DNA of 64,000 nucleotides from an uncultured Bacteroidota bacterium (GTDB taxonomy: Bacteria > Bacteroidota > Bacteroidia > Chitinophagales > Chitinophagaceae), in assembly GCA_903824665.1 (NCBI GenBank), contig CAIJXT010000035.1:1-64000 (forward strand), read 5' to 3'. The stretch's first letter is position 1. Every line of letters begins with the position of its first letter. Below, piece by piece: positions 25,566 through 37,500 of this stretch. A model generated the notes under the pieces. The model had not been told where the DNA came from and ran no database searches. It saw only the letters and a program-made list of their open reading frames with translations. The position numbers and the translations under genes are program-made.

Positions 25566-28060
25566 TCCGTAGTGGTCTTTATTCTTTTCTCCCCTGACCG
25601 GCCCAAGACCAGCAGACCTATGAAAGCAGCTATTGCCAAAAGAGATACAATTGTACCCTGACTCCTGAGCCTTGGCTCAAAGTGCAGGTCTACATCGCTT
25701 TTTTGAGCAGGTAGCTTCAGCCCTGTGAGTCCGCAGTTTACGCGGTACACTTTTGCATCAACACCATTCACAGTTGCCTTCCATCCCTCATCAAACGGGA
25801 TGGAGAAAGTCAGTATTTTGGGGGACTGCAGGGTTATGTTTCCCTTTATGTGGTTTTCTTTGAATTGAGTTATGGTAAGCGTATCCTTACGGAGCGAATT
25901 GGTATATGCGAGGTAGCTGCCGTCGTCAAACAATACGGTTGTATCAGCTTTTTGGAAGGCCCGTCCTATCTGCATAAGTTCTTTATCTTCTTTGGCAACT
26001 ACACAACCCCTTATCATGAACAAATCTTTCTGGAAACTGGTCATCTGTTTAAATGCAGATTCTTCCATTGTCAGATCGCACGTATAGCCAAAAGGCACCG
26101 GAAATCTATTTTTGAAGACTTTGGTGTTGCCAAAATTAGCAATGGAGTCATATCCCAAAATGCGCAAGCGCTGTCCGTTTTCTTTGGTTAATGCATACTT
26201 GCCTGAAGCCATGGTAAACAGCAGCGGACGATCCAAAAAACCGCGCAACCATCGTGTGGCGACCTGATCAGTAGGGTCAATAACCCCCAGGTCGCCAAGA
26301 AACTTCACATAGTTTTTCTGGTTGAAGGAGTGGTAGGATGGTGTACTGTAATATCCCTGTACCATTGCATCATTGACGCTGAGATCGCCAGCCAAACCAG
26401 AGCTGAAGTCTTTGTTGATTCGGTAAAAACTTTTGTCATGGTCTTTGAGATACCTTACCGCATCTATTGTGTAGTCGTTATATCCGGTTTTTTCGTTAAG
26501 CTCTGCAGCTGTTATCACGTCCCGGTCGTTAGCAGTCTGTGATGAGTTTAAGAGCATTTCCCCAAAGACAATTACCAAAAGGGCTATGAGCGATATTTTG
26601 CTGGTCTGCCCCTGACGGGTAATGCCAACCAGCAGTGCAGCGTAAAGCAGCAGCAGGAGTGCAGCAGTAGACCTTAGCCCACTGTCTATAGCATGTGCAA
26701 ATTGCTCAGCAGGGCTAAATAGCAGGATGAGCATTGTCAGCACGGTTATACCCAGCAATACAATATTCAGCTTGCCGGTATTAATGATATTGCTGAGTGC
26801 CTTAGCGGTGAAGACCACCAGCATAATTGTGATGACCAGGGAGAAAGACCTGAAATAATCGCCTGTAAATGCCCAGAATGAATAACGAAAGAATGGGAAA
26901 AATATGGGCAATGCAAATATGCCAGCCATAATGCCGTAGGCTATCCGCTGTTTTTTATCGAGCCCTATAAATAGTTGCGGAAAGGTTACCAGGCAAAGTA
27001 TGCCGCAGTAGAATTGTGGCGCCTCCATGTAGTTTTGCCAGCCCTGGTAGGCCCTGCCCGCACCCAGCATATTGGTGCCAAAGGCCCTGAATGTAGTAGT
27101 GAAACGTAGTAAATCGTTGGCCATTCCAAATAACGGCTGAGCTTTCAACGTATCTATAAGGCGGGCTTGTCCGCCAACCCTTGGGCTTTCTAAATATTGC
27201 AATATGTCTGGAAACAGCTGGTACGCACTGATGGCAACACCCAAAACTGCCAGGCCAAGTGTTTTGGCCAGAAACAGTGCAAACTTGCCCCATATACCGT
27301 TGTGCAGATCACTATACCGCACCGGGATATAAATAGCAAGGAATATAGCGTACAGAAACAGGAAGAATGGCTGCAAAAAACTCATTGCCATGATGCCCAA
27401 CACAAACCAAATCCACTTGCCACTGTTCATCCACCGCTCCAGGCCGTAGAGGATGGTTGCAATGTACAGTGCCTCGCAGGAAAAGACGTTCCATTCTCCA
27501 CCCAATATTATGTATCCGCTGAAGGCGAAAAGAAAACCACCGATACAGGCTGCTATGCTGTTGATTTGCAGCTGCATCAGGTACTTGTAAAAAACAACCC
27601 CACACAGTATCACCTTTAATACCTCCATATAGGCAATGCCATAAGGAAGCTGCTCCTTGCTCAATAGCATCAGAAAATTGGAGAAAAAGTCGCCTAACCA
27701 TAATGGAAATACGTTTTGTCCCAATCCCTGAGAGAACGTCCAGGTAGGCACTCCGTTGGCTTTAATGTATTGGGTCATGTTTGCCAGCCAGGGGAAGTAT
27801 ATGTTGATGGAGTCGCTGGCTACATCTTTGTACAAGTATACTTTGTCGCAGGTGATGAAATCCTTGAACACAAAAAAACAGCCGATAAGCAGTGCCCCGA
27901 GCAGTATAAAGAATTCCTTTCCCTTGATTTTGTCATTCAGAAAATCCAAACCTGTTTCTGAGTCTTGCTTTGCTGTGGTTTTAGCTTCATTTTTCGGCGG
28001 GATATTTTCCGGGTTCGAAGGCACTGGCTCTTTACTGTTGGCATTCTTTCTCTTAGACAT
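25562..28060 (-). CDS. YfhO-family membrane glycosyltransferase-like protein
   Basis: An 832-residue polytopic membrane protein. After a charged, Pro/Lys-rich cytoplasmic start (residues 1-50) come a first membrane helix and a long extracytoplasmic loop with DVASDSINIYFPWLANM; its acidic residues resemble the GT-C active site. About a dozen further helices follow, then a soluble beta-rich domain (residues 500-790), and a last helix near the C terminus. YfhO proteins are GT-C-type enzymes that move a sugar from a polyprenyl carrier to a surface polymer, paired with a CsbB-like GT2. It heads this six-gene unit. Confidence 0.8.
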   Translation of the reverse strand: MSKRKNANSKEPVPSNPENIPPKNEAKTTAKQDSETGLDFLNDKIKGKEFFILLGALLIGCFFVFKDFITCDKVYLYKDVASDSINIYFPWLANMTQYIKANGVPTWTFSQGLGQNVFPLWLGDFFSNFLMLLSKEQLPYGIAYMEVLKVILCGVVFYKYLMQLQINSIAACIGGFLFAFSGYIILGGEWNVFSCEALYIATILYGLERWMNSGKWIWFVLGIMAMSFLQPFFLFLYAIFLAIYIPVRYSDLHNGIWGKFALFLAKTLGLAVLGVAISAYQLFPDILQYLESPRVGGQARLIDTLKAQPLFGMANDLLRFTTTFRAFGTNMLGAGRAYQGWQNYMEAPQFYCGILCLVTFPQLFIGLDKKQRIAYGIMAGIFALPIFFPFFRYSFWAFTGDYFRSFSLVITIMLVVFTAKALSNIINTGKLNIVLLGITVLTMLILLFSPAEQFAHAIDSGLRSTAALLLLLYAALLVGITRQGQTSKISLIALLVIVFGEMLLNSSQTANDRDVITAAELNEKTGYNDYTIDAVRYLKDHDKSFYRINKDFSSGLAGDLSVNDAMVQGYYSTPSYHSFNQKNYVKFLGDLGVIDPTDQVATRWLRGFLDRPLLFTMASGKYALTKENGQRLRILGYDSIANFGNTKVFKNRFPVPFGYTCDLTMEESAFKQMTSFQKDLFMIRGCVVAKEDKELMQIGRAFQKADTTVLFDDGSYLAYTNSLRKDTLTITQFKENHIKGNITLQSPKILTFSIPFDEGWKATVNGVDAKVYRVNCGLTGLKLPAQKSDVDLHFEPRLRSQGTIVSLLAIAAFIGLLVLGRSGEKRIKTTTE

Positions 28061-28313
28061 GAATAAATATTTTTAATTGTTTTTTACAGCTCATTTGCCG
28101 GAGGCATTTAATGCGTAGCGTTTTTTATTTTATTGCAAAATATAAGTTTTATTTCAGACTTCACATACCAGGAACATTATTTGCAGATTAAAGGAAGAGC
28201 GGCATTTTCAGGTAAAGTAAAAGCCAGGAGCAAGCTGGTTTTTAGTCGTGAATATGCTACGGTTGGTCAGATAGGCAGGTGATGGAAACGAATGAAAAAT
28301 AGATCTGTAATGC

Positions 28314-28444
28314 GTCAGATCAATGTGCTGGTGGGTTTTCAATCTTCAAACTGTTTTATGGGGTATTTTTTGGTGATAGGGGAATTTTGAGTTGGGTCCT
28401 ACAATTGAATTCGGCACGTGTGTTGTTTACGCCAGCAACGGCGG
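28314..28444 (+). repeat. Dispersed intergenic repeat, copy C
   Basis: It shares GATCAATGTGCTG with copy E. It also shares CAATTGAATTCGG, CGTGTGTTGTT and GCAACGGCGG with copy B. The hairpin stem is partly eroded. The rest of the 500-nt spacer (28061-28562) holds the presumed YfhO promoter region and the terminator at 28504. Confidence 0.55.
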
Positions 28445-28503
28445 ACGAAATACACCCTCCAAATTCTTTGATACCAAACCCATTACAGACGCACAAGAAA
28501 GAA

Positions 28504-28545
28504 CAAATCCCAACCTGATACGAAGACACATCAGGTTGGGATTTG
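28504..28545 (-). terminator. Terminator of the giant surface protein gene
   Basis: Perfect 16-bp inverted repeat (28504-28519 and 28530-28545, core ATCCCAACCTGAT) with a 10-nt loop. On the minus strand it is followed by the U-rich TTCTTTCTTG. It starts 18 nt past the stop of the giant gene. Confidence 0.8.
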
Positions 28546-28562
28546 CTTTTGTATTTTGAAGG

Positions 28563-31500
28563 CTACGGTTGGTACACCAATCTGCCCATGCGGCTACTGC
28601 CATCAGCTCCTTTGAAGCGGAACATATATATGCCTGCTGCAAGGTTGGTAGGTAGCGATAGGGTAGTGCCCGAAGTTGGTATGTCTTTGCGGGTTATTTC
28701 CCGGCCGTCTATGGTATACACCACCATTTCGCCTGCTACGCCTGAGTGGATGGTGAGGGAGCCTGTGGTGGGGTTGGGGGACACGGAGAATATGGAAATG
28801 GCTTCATCACCCACAGTAGTCATAGCCCCGCGTGGAGCACAATTTACCGTAACTACTGTAGTAGCATTGCACTCACCTGCTGTATAAGTGATAGTAGCCG
28901 TCCCTTCTGCTACACCGGTTACAACTCCCGTGCTGTTCACAGTTGCAACGTCGGTAGCACCGCTACTCCAGCTACCGCCGGAAGTGATGTGGCTCAGTGG
29001 GGTTGTAGCGCCAACACACAGGGTAAGCGATCCTGTGATAGGCGAGAAACCTTCAGTAAGTTTCATAACAGTAACTTTATGGCTATTGCTATAATCCCGG
29101 TACGCTACATAAGGGACAGTACCGCCATTGAAGGCAAGCGATGTATTTTCTATTATCCCAGCCGAAAACCCTTTGCTACCTACTGTAACCCAAGTGCTAC
29201 CACTGTATTTCATTACTGTTGCTTTACCACTCACGCTGAGGTCTCTGTAAGCCACAAATGGCGAACCACTACCATCTATTGCCATAGAGATATATGCGGC
29301 TATGCCGTCGGAGAAACCCGCGCTACCTACCGTTACCCAGCTACTGCCGTTATACTTCATCATGGTTGCTTTTTGGCTCACAGTCTGATCCTGGTAAACT
29401 ACATATGGCGTACTGCCATTAAGTGCAAAAGAGATATGAGAGGCAGTACCTGCCGAAAAACCCGCGATACCCACCATTTCCCAGGTAGTTCCATTATACT
29501 TCATGACTGTGGGCTTACTGCTTACACTGCCATCCTGAAAAGCCAGATAAGGTTTGCCGCTGCCATCGATAGCAAGCGAAGTAGCACCAACATCACTACT
29601 CGAAAAACCTGCGCTACCCACAGTTACCCAAGTTGTGCCACTGTATTTCATTACCGTAGCTTTATTGCTCACGTTACCATCCTTATAACCGACATAAGGC
29701 GTACCCGTTCCATCAATAGCAAGAGAAGTATTTTCGGTTGCTCCAGCCGAGAAGCCCGCAGTGCCAACTGTTTCCCAGTTAGCTCCATTATACTTCATCA
29801 CGGTTGCTTTAAACCCTATACTGTGATCCCGGTAAGCCACATAAGGGGTTCCGCTGCCATCTATGGCTATAGAGGTATATTGGGCTACACCACCCGAAAA
29901 ACCGGCACTACCCACCGTCACCCAGTTGGTACCGTCATATTTCATTACTGTCGCCTTGCCTGCGGCAGCAATATCGCTGTAAGCCACATAAGGCGTACCA
30001 CTTCCATTAAAAGCAAGTGATTCAAACTCGGCTTGTCCGGCTGAGAATCCGGGGTTACCAGCAGCCTGCCATGACTGGCATAGCACAGTCGGGTTAACAC
30101 TTACCGCCTTCACAGCACTCGCACTCCCGCACTCATTGCTCACATTATAAGAAATGGTCACACTCCCCGCAGCTACACCAGTCACTATTCCGGTGCTCCC
30201 CACCGTAGCTATTGCGGTATTGGATGAAGACCATGTACCACCACAAGAAGCTGTGGATAGTGTAATAGTGGCGCCAACTGTGACAGATGATGAACCCGTT
30301 ATAGTACCTGGTGCAGGAGCACCGCTACACGTACCCAGTTTTATGAGCATTCCATCATCTCCGCCACCATGTAATGGTTGATGGGCGCAAACAGTTGCGA
30401 TCCCAGATGTGCTTTGGCTTTGCCCTGTGAGATATATGTTTCCCGCCCCATCGATAGCTATCCCCTTTCCTTCATCATAGTTGCTGCTACCATAGTATGT
30501 ACCCCATTGTCTCACACCAAGGCTGTTCAGTTTGACGATAAATGCATCGTTAGCTCCTCCAAATGCCGGTTGGTAAGCACCGGTAGCAGAAGAAATGCCT
30601 GAAGTACTAAAGGTTTCGCCGGCTAAATACACAAAACCTGCAGTGTCAACACTGACACTGCGCCCAACGTCTATGCTAGTGCCGCCGTAATAAGTACCCC
30701 ACAGATGCGCGCCCGAATTACTGAACTTCACTAGGAATGCATCCATAGTACTTCCTCCGAATGTTGTTTGATGAGCGCCGCCAGTGGCTATACCGGAGGT
30801 GCTATTTGTGTAGCCACTCATGTATATATTATTAGAACCATCAATCACCAATGAACTTGGGGCCTCGCCCCCACTGCCACCGAAATAAGTACCCCATATT
30901 TGGGTGCCCGAACTGTTGAACTTAGTAAGGAACGCTTCATCACTTCCTCCGGATACTGTTTGGTAGCCGCCGGGTGTGGCTATTCCGGATGAGCTGCCGG
31001 ACCCACCAGCAAGAAAAACATTGCCTGAGTCATCTACTGCAACTGCCTGACCGTCTTCAGCGCCCGTACCGCCGAAATAGGTGCCCCATTGTCTTACTCC
31101 GGCATTAGTGAATTTTGCGAGATATGCATCGAAGCTGCCATCGTAAGTAGCCTTATGGGAACCCGGAGTTGCGATATTAAACGAACTGAATGCGCGCCCT
31201 GCCAGATATACGTCGCCCAATGAACTTGTGGCAATTGAATAACCGTAATCGGCACTGTTACCACCATAATACGTAGCCCATTGGCATGCGCCACTGCTAT
31301 TAAATTTAGCCAGAAAGGCGTCAAAAACACCTCCGAAAGATGTCTGATGAGCACCTGTAGTAGCAATGCCGGATGTGCTTCCCGTTTCGCCTGCAATAAA
31401 AACATTGCCTGCGGCGTCGACCGCTAATGAAGAAACACCTTCGTTACCACTGCCACCAAACAATGTGGCCCACTGCCGAACACCGGAGCTATTAAATTTC

Positions 31501-34500
31501 ACAAGGAAGGCATCAAAACTGCCGCCGCCAAATGTGGTCTGGTGTGCTCCAGCAGTTGCTATACCCGTTGCGCTTGCCGATTTGCCAGCGATGTACACAT
31601 TCCCGGCATTATCGACGGCAACAGCATAAGCATTATCCTGAAGACTGCCTCCGCAATAAGTTGCCCACAGTCTTTGAATCACTACTGTGTCAACTGCGGC
31701 ATTGACAGTCAGTGATTTCGTTGCACTGGCACTGCCACAAGCATTGGTGACTGTGTAAGAAATGGTCGCACTGCCAACAGCTATACCAGTTACGATACCG
31801 GTACTGCCTACGGTTGCTATTGCGGTGTTAGATGATGACCACACACCGCCAGGGGTGGTGTTAGACAAAGTTATGTTAGCGCCAACATCAAATGTTGATG
31901 CACCCGTGATAGTACCGGGAGAGGGCAGGTTGCCGAATTTCATAACGGTGGCTTTTCCGCTCAAGCTATTATCTGAGAAAGCCACAATAGGTGTGCCAAT
32001 GTTATTAATTGCAATTGAAATCCAGAAAGCCCCGCCAGCAGATGCGGGCGCACCACCGACTGTCATCCAACTGCTTCCATTATACTTCATCACACTGGCT
32101 TTGTTGCCTCCGTTACTTCTGAATGATACATAGGGGGTTCCAGCATAGTCTATCGCGATCGCTGGCCATGCGTCAGCTTCAGTACCTTCACCAAAACCTG
32201 GGGATCCCACTGTTGTCCAGTTTGTCCCATCATATTTTTTTACAGTGATTTTGTTTCCCAGGGGCATGTCCCAGTAAGACACATAGGGCGCGCCGCTACC
32301 GTCTAGTGCCAGATAAGTATAACTGACACTACCAGTTGAAAAACCTGCAGCACCAACCGTTTCCCATGTCGTTCCATTGAACTTCATTACCGTAGCCTTA
32401 TCGCCATTGGCTCCATCCATAAAAGCAAGATAGGGTGTACCGCTGCTATTTAATGCTAGAGATGTGGTACTTATCGGCCCGGGCGTGAAACCCGCGCCAC
32501 CTATTGCCACCCAAACAGATCCATTAAACTTCATTACCGATGCTTTACCGCTTAATCCCATATCTCTGAACGCAACATACGGTGTACCACTATTATCAAT
32601 CGCAAGAGAAGAATAGAATGCAATACCAGCAGAGATTCCGGGAGGTCCAACTGTTATCCAATTAGTACCATCATACTTCATGACTGTGGCCTTTCCCGAG
32701 TTTCCATCATCTTGAAATGATATATAGGGTGTGCCGCTTGCGTCTACTTTAATCGAAGTCCAATAAATTGAACCAGCCGAAAAACCAACACTGCCAACAG
32801 TTTCCCAAACACTGCCGTTATATTTCTTGACAGTAGCTTTATTTCCTGCGCTATTGTCCCTGTAAGCCACAAACATAGTGCCGCTGGCATCTGTGGTAAC
32901 TGATGTATGTTCCATCCCTCCAGTTGAGAAACCTGCTATTCCAACAGCCTGCCACAAACTACAGGGTGTAACAACCGGGTTTATACTTACCGCCTTCACC
33001 GCACTCACACTCCCGCAAGTATTGCTCACCGTATAAGATATAATCACACTCCCGGCAGCCACACCACTCACCACACCCGTACTGCCCACTGTTGCTATCG
33101 CTGTATTTGAAGATGACCAGGTGCCACCTGTGATAATGTTAGCGAGTGTAATATTAGCGCCAGCATCCACGGTTGATGGGCCGGTAATAACGCCTGCCGA
33201 CAGGTCACCACAACCATTAAATTTCACAAGGAATGCGTCGCGTCCGCCACCGCCATAGGCGACTTGATGGCTTCCGGATGTTGAGATCGAAGCTGTGCTG
33301 GTAGTGAAGCCGGCCATATATGCGTGCCCTGTTGCATCGATCGCAATTGAGCGGCCCTCGTCATTACCCGCGCCACCAAAATAGGTTCCCCACTGCCGTT
33401 GGCCGGCTCCGTTGAATTTGGCAAGGAAGGCATCGCTGCTACCTCCGCCATAGGCCGTCTGGTGTGACCCTGCCGTTGCAATTGCGGATGAGCTAGCAGT
33501 CCATCCTGCCAGGTACACATTTTGGTATAGATCAGTTGTTGTTACCCACCTTATATCCGAAGAAGCGCCACTGGTACCGCCATAGTATGTTCCCCACTGA
33601 CGAATTCCGTTCGTATTAAACTTGACAAGGTAAACACCAGCCGTACCTTTTACCACCTGGTACGCCCCGGCCGTGGAAATGTTTGATGAGCTGTTAGTGT
33701 AGCCAGACATATATACGTTACCGGCATTGTCTGTCGCCAAAGAATGTGCGTCGTCTTCGCTGCTGCCGCCAAAATATGTCCCCCACTGCCGCTCACCAGC
33801 CTCGTTGAATTTTACGAGAAACGCGTCTGAATTAGAAGAGCCCACTACTGCAAGGCTGGAAGACATGTGTGTTCCCTCCGTGGCTATCCCAGTCAGGCTG
33901 TTAGTTCGTCCTGCCAAATAAACGTTTCCACTTCCATCTGTTGCGACACATGGGGTATATTCTTCGCCGGAGTTGCCATAATAAGTGGCCCATTGACGCA
34001 CACCTGATCCGTTAAATTTCACCAGGAAGAGATCGTAAACACCTCCGAATGTTGCTTGTTGCGCTCCAGCGGTAGCTATTCCCGATGAGCTGTTTGTATA
34101 TCCGGCCAGGTACACATTGGTGCCGTTTGTCGCCAGGGCTGCAATGTCACAATTTTCCGCCCCGCTGCCGCCGTAATAAGTGGCCCACATTTTCGCTCCG
34201 GAGCTGCTGTATTTCACTACAAAAACATCAGATGTTCCACTCAGGCTGGTCTGGTAAGCGCCGGTAGTCGCTATCCCCGAAGAGCTCTGCGTCTGGCCTG
34301 ACAAGAGAACATTGCCGTCTGCATCTATAGCAACTGAGGTATTCGTCTCTGCACTGCTCCCACCAAAATAGGTAGCCCATAACAACAAACCACTGCTATT
34401 AAATTTGGCGAGATATGCGTCTAAACTTCCTCCAAATACAGTTTGGCTCGCCCCTGACGTGGCTATCCCTGACGTGCTGTTTGTATAACCGCTCATGTAA

Positions 34501-37500
34501 ACATTGCCTGCCTGATCTATAGCTACATTATGTCCGAAGTCGAACGCAGTGCCACCCAGGTAGGTAGCCCATATAGCGGTAGCAAATGAAGGCGGCGGTG
34601 GGGTAGTCACTGTAATTGCTTTTGTAGCGTTTGCCACCCCGCATCCGTTGCCGACTACATAGGATATAGTCACACTTCCGTTAACCACACCCGTCACTAC
34701 GCCGCTGCTATTCACCGACGCTATTGCACTGTTAGATGAACTCCACGCGCCACCGGATGCAGAATTTGACAATGTAATAGTCGCTCCTGCATCAACCGAA
34801 GCCGGCCCGGTGATAGCCCCCGCATTTGGCAACGGCTGTACTGTCACCACCGCTGTGGCCGTTCCAGGGCCCGATGTATAGCTGATAGTAGTGGTGCCCG
34901 CCGACAGGCCCGTTACAAGCCCTGCACTTACAGTTGCTACACCTTCATTGCTGCTGCTCCACGTTCCGCCTGGGTTTCCATTGTCGAGTGCTGTTACGCT
35001 TCCCACACACACATTCAGCCCACCCGTGATCGGCACAAGCCCTGCATTTACGGTTATACTTTGCGTAGCCACTGCACTGCCACATCCGCTGGTTACTGTA
35101 TATGAGATAGTGGCCATACCCGCGGATACGCCGGCCACAACACCACTACCACTTACAGAAGCGATCGCCGCATTCGACGAGCTCCACACACCACTTCCCG
35201 CGGTATTGGTAAGCGCCAGCGTTCCACCCACAGCTAGTGAGCTTCCGCCCATTATCGTTCCCGCATCCGGCCCGGTCGTCACTGCGATCGACTTGGTTAT
35301 ATAGCATCCCGAGCTTGTCAATTTATAGGTGATGATCGCATCACCCGTAGCTATGCCCGCTACCACTCCCGAAGATAAATGCACGGTAGCCGCAGCAGTA
35401 TTGCTGCTGCTCCAGGTGCCGCCTGCTGTGGCATTGGTGAGCGATATTGTTGCCGCCGGACATACTGCCGATAGGCCACCTATAGCTGCTGGCAAGCCCT
35501 GTACGGTGATGGTTGCTGTTTTGTAACAACCGCCTTCCAGCATGTACGATATCACTGCTGTACCGGCGCTTATACCTGTTGCCAATCCGGTACCTGCATC
35601 TACAGTGGCTCTGCCGGGCAGGCTGCTGCTCCAGGTGCCGCCAGTCGTTTCATTGCTCAGTGTCGTGGCATCACCCACACACATGCTCAGTGTGCCGGTG
35701 ATGGACGCAGGTATGGGGTTTACTGTTACCTCGCGCTGCGCGGTGCAGCCGGTGCTGGTAACACGGTAGGTGATGTTGGCTGTACCCGCACTGATACCTG
35801 AAACCGAGCCTGTGGTTACATTGATCGCAGCTACTGCTGCATTGCCTGTGCCCCAGGTGCCGCCACCAGTGCTGTTGGTAAGCGTAGTGGTGGCGCCGGT
35901 GCATAGCACTGCTGTGCCCCCTATGGTTGCAGGAGGTGTAGATACATTTTGCGTGCGTGTGTTGTAGCAGCCCGGGCTTACCATGTAGGTAATTGTTGCC
36001 GAGCCTGCACTGACACCGGTCACAATACCGGTGGTGTTATCTATTGTCGCTTTGGCAGTATTGCTGCTGGCCCATGTGCCGCTTGTCACGGTATTGGCCA
36101 GACCCACAGTGGCTGCAGGACATACTGCTGTTGGGCCGGTAATGGCAGGCATGGCTGCGTTTACGGTTACATTGGTGATTACAAAACAGCCGGTGCCTGT
36201 GCTGTAAGAAATATTTACAGTACCCACCGTCACACCGCGGGCTAGGCCGGACGTCGGGTTGATCACTACCTTGCTGTTGCTGGCACTCCATGTGCCTCCC
36301 GGTACCGGGTTGGTCAATATGACCACATTGGGGCCTACACAGATGGTGGGCGTGCCCACATTGGCCGAAGGGCCGGCATTGACGGTAACCACTACAGGGG
36401 TGGCTGCGCAACTGCCTATGGCGTAGCTGATAGCCGCATTGCCCGCGCTGATGGCTGTGACAACGCCTGTAGCAGCATCGACCGATGCTACTGCAGTATT
36501 GCTGCTCACCCATACCTTTCCTGATGCGGCGGCATTGAGTGTGGTGGTATTGCCGGGGCATAGTGCCAGTGTACCTGAGATGGCTGCTGGAGCGGCTGTG
36601 ACAGTAACAACAGTTGTTCTGAAACAGCCTGTAGCAAATGCGTAGCTGATCACCGATGTGCCTGCTGATATGCCTGTTACCAGGCCAGTAGTGGCATTGA
36701 CAGTAGCCCGAGCTGTATTGCTGCTGCTCCATGTGCCGCTGCCATCGCTGGTCAAAGCGGTAGTACCGCCGATACATGTAGAGGTAGTGCCACTGATGGC
36801 GGCTGGCAGCGGGTGCACTGACACTTCGTAAGTGGCACGGCAGGTGCCGCCAAGGGTGTATGACAGGAGTGCGGTGCCTGCTGCAGCACCGGTCACGATA
36901 CCTGTAGATGTCGTTACGGTAGCATTGGTAGAGCCTGATGTCCATACCCCTCCTGCGGGGCTGCAGGAGAGCGTTACCGTACTGCCCTGACATAGCAATG
37001 CGGGGCCGCTGATGGTGCCCGGCAGGGGCTGCACGGTGATGAGCAATGTTTTGAAGCAGCCGGGGCTAACAGTATAAGTAATATAGGATGTGCCTGCGCT
37101 TAATGATGATACGAGGCCGGAGGCAGGGTTTACTGTAGCCACAGCGATGTTGCTGCTGCTCCATGTGCCACCGGTCACGGGGTGCGACAGGCTCGTAGTG
37201 GCTCCAGCACAAATTGTGGCTGTACCTGTTATTGCTACTGCTACGCTGTTAATAGTAACCTGGGTACTGCTGGTGCAGCCTGCACCTACGGTGTAAATAA
37301 TGTTAGCAAGTCCTGCGCTAACACCCGACACCACGCCGGTAGAGAGGTTCACGCTGGCTTTATCTGCGGCATCGCTGCTCCATGTACCGCCCGATGTGGC
37401 ATTGCTGAGTGTGGTGGTTTGTCCTACACACACCACTGCTGTGCCGGTATTGGCACCTATGCCCGAGTTCACGGTGACAGTAGCGGTGTTGGCGCAACCA

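Noticed and set aside
28746-30020. Long plus-strand open frame (424 codons) antisense to the giant protein gene
   Set aside because: It mirrors the repetitive coding sequence on the other strand, has a Tyr/His/Arg-rich composition unlike any family, and has no start signal. The same holds for other antisense frames across 29-38 kb.
36037-36993. Minus-strand frame of 318 codons inside the giant gene
   Set aside because: It is the shifted frame of the Ig-repeat region, rich in His, Gln and Arg, and is fully contained in the real gene.
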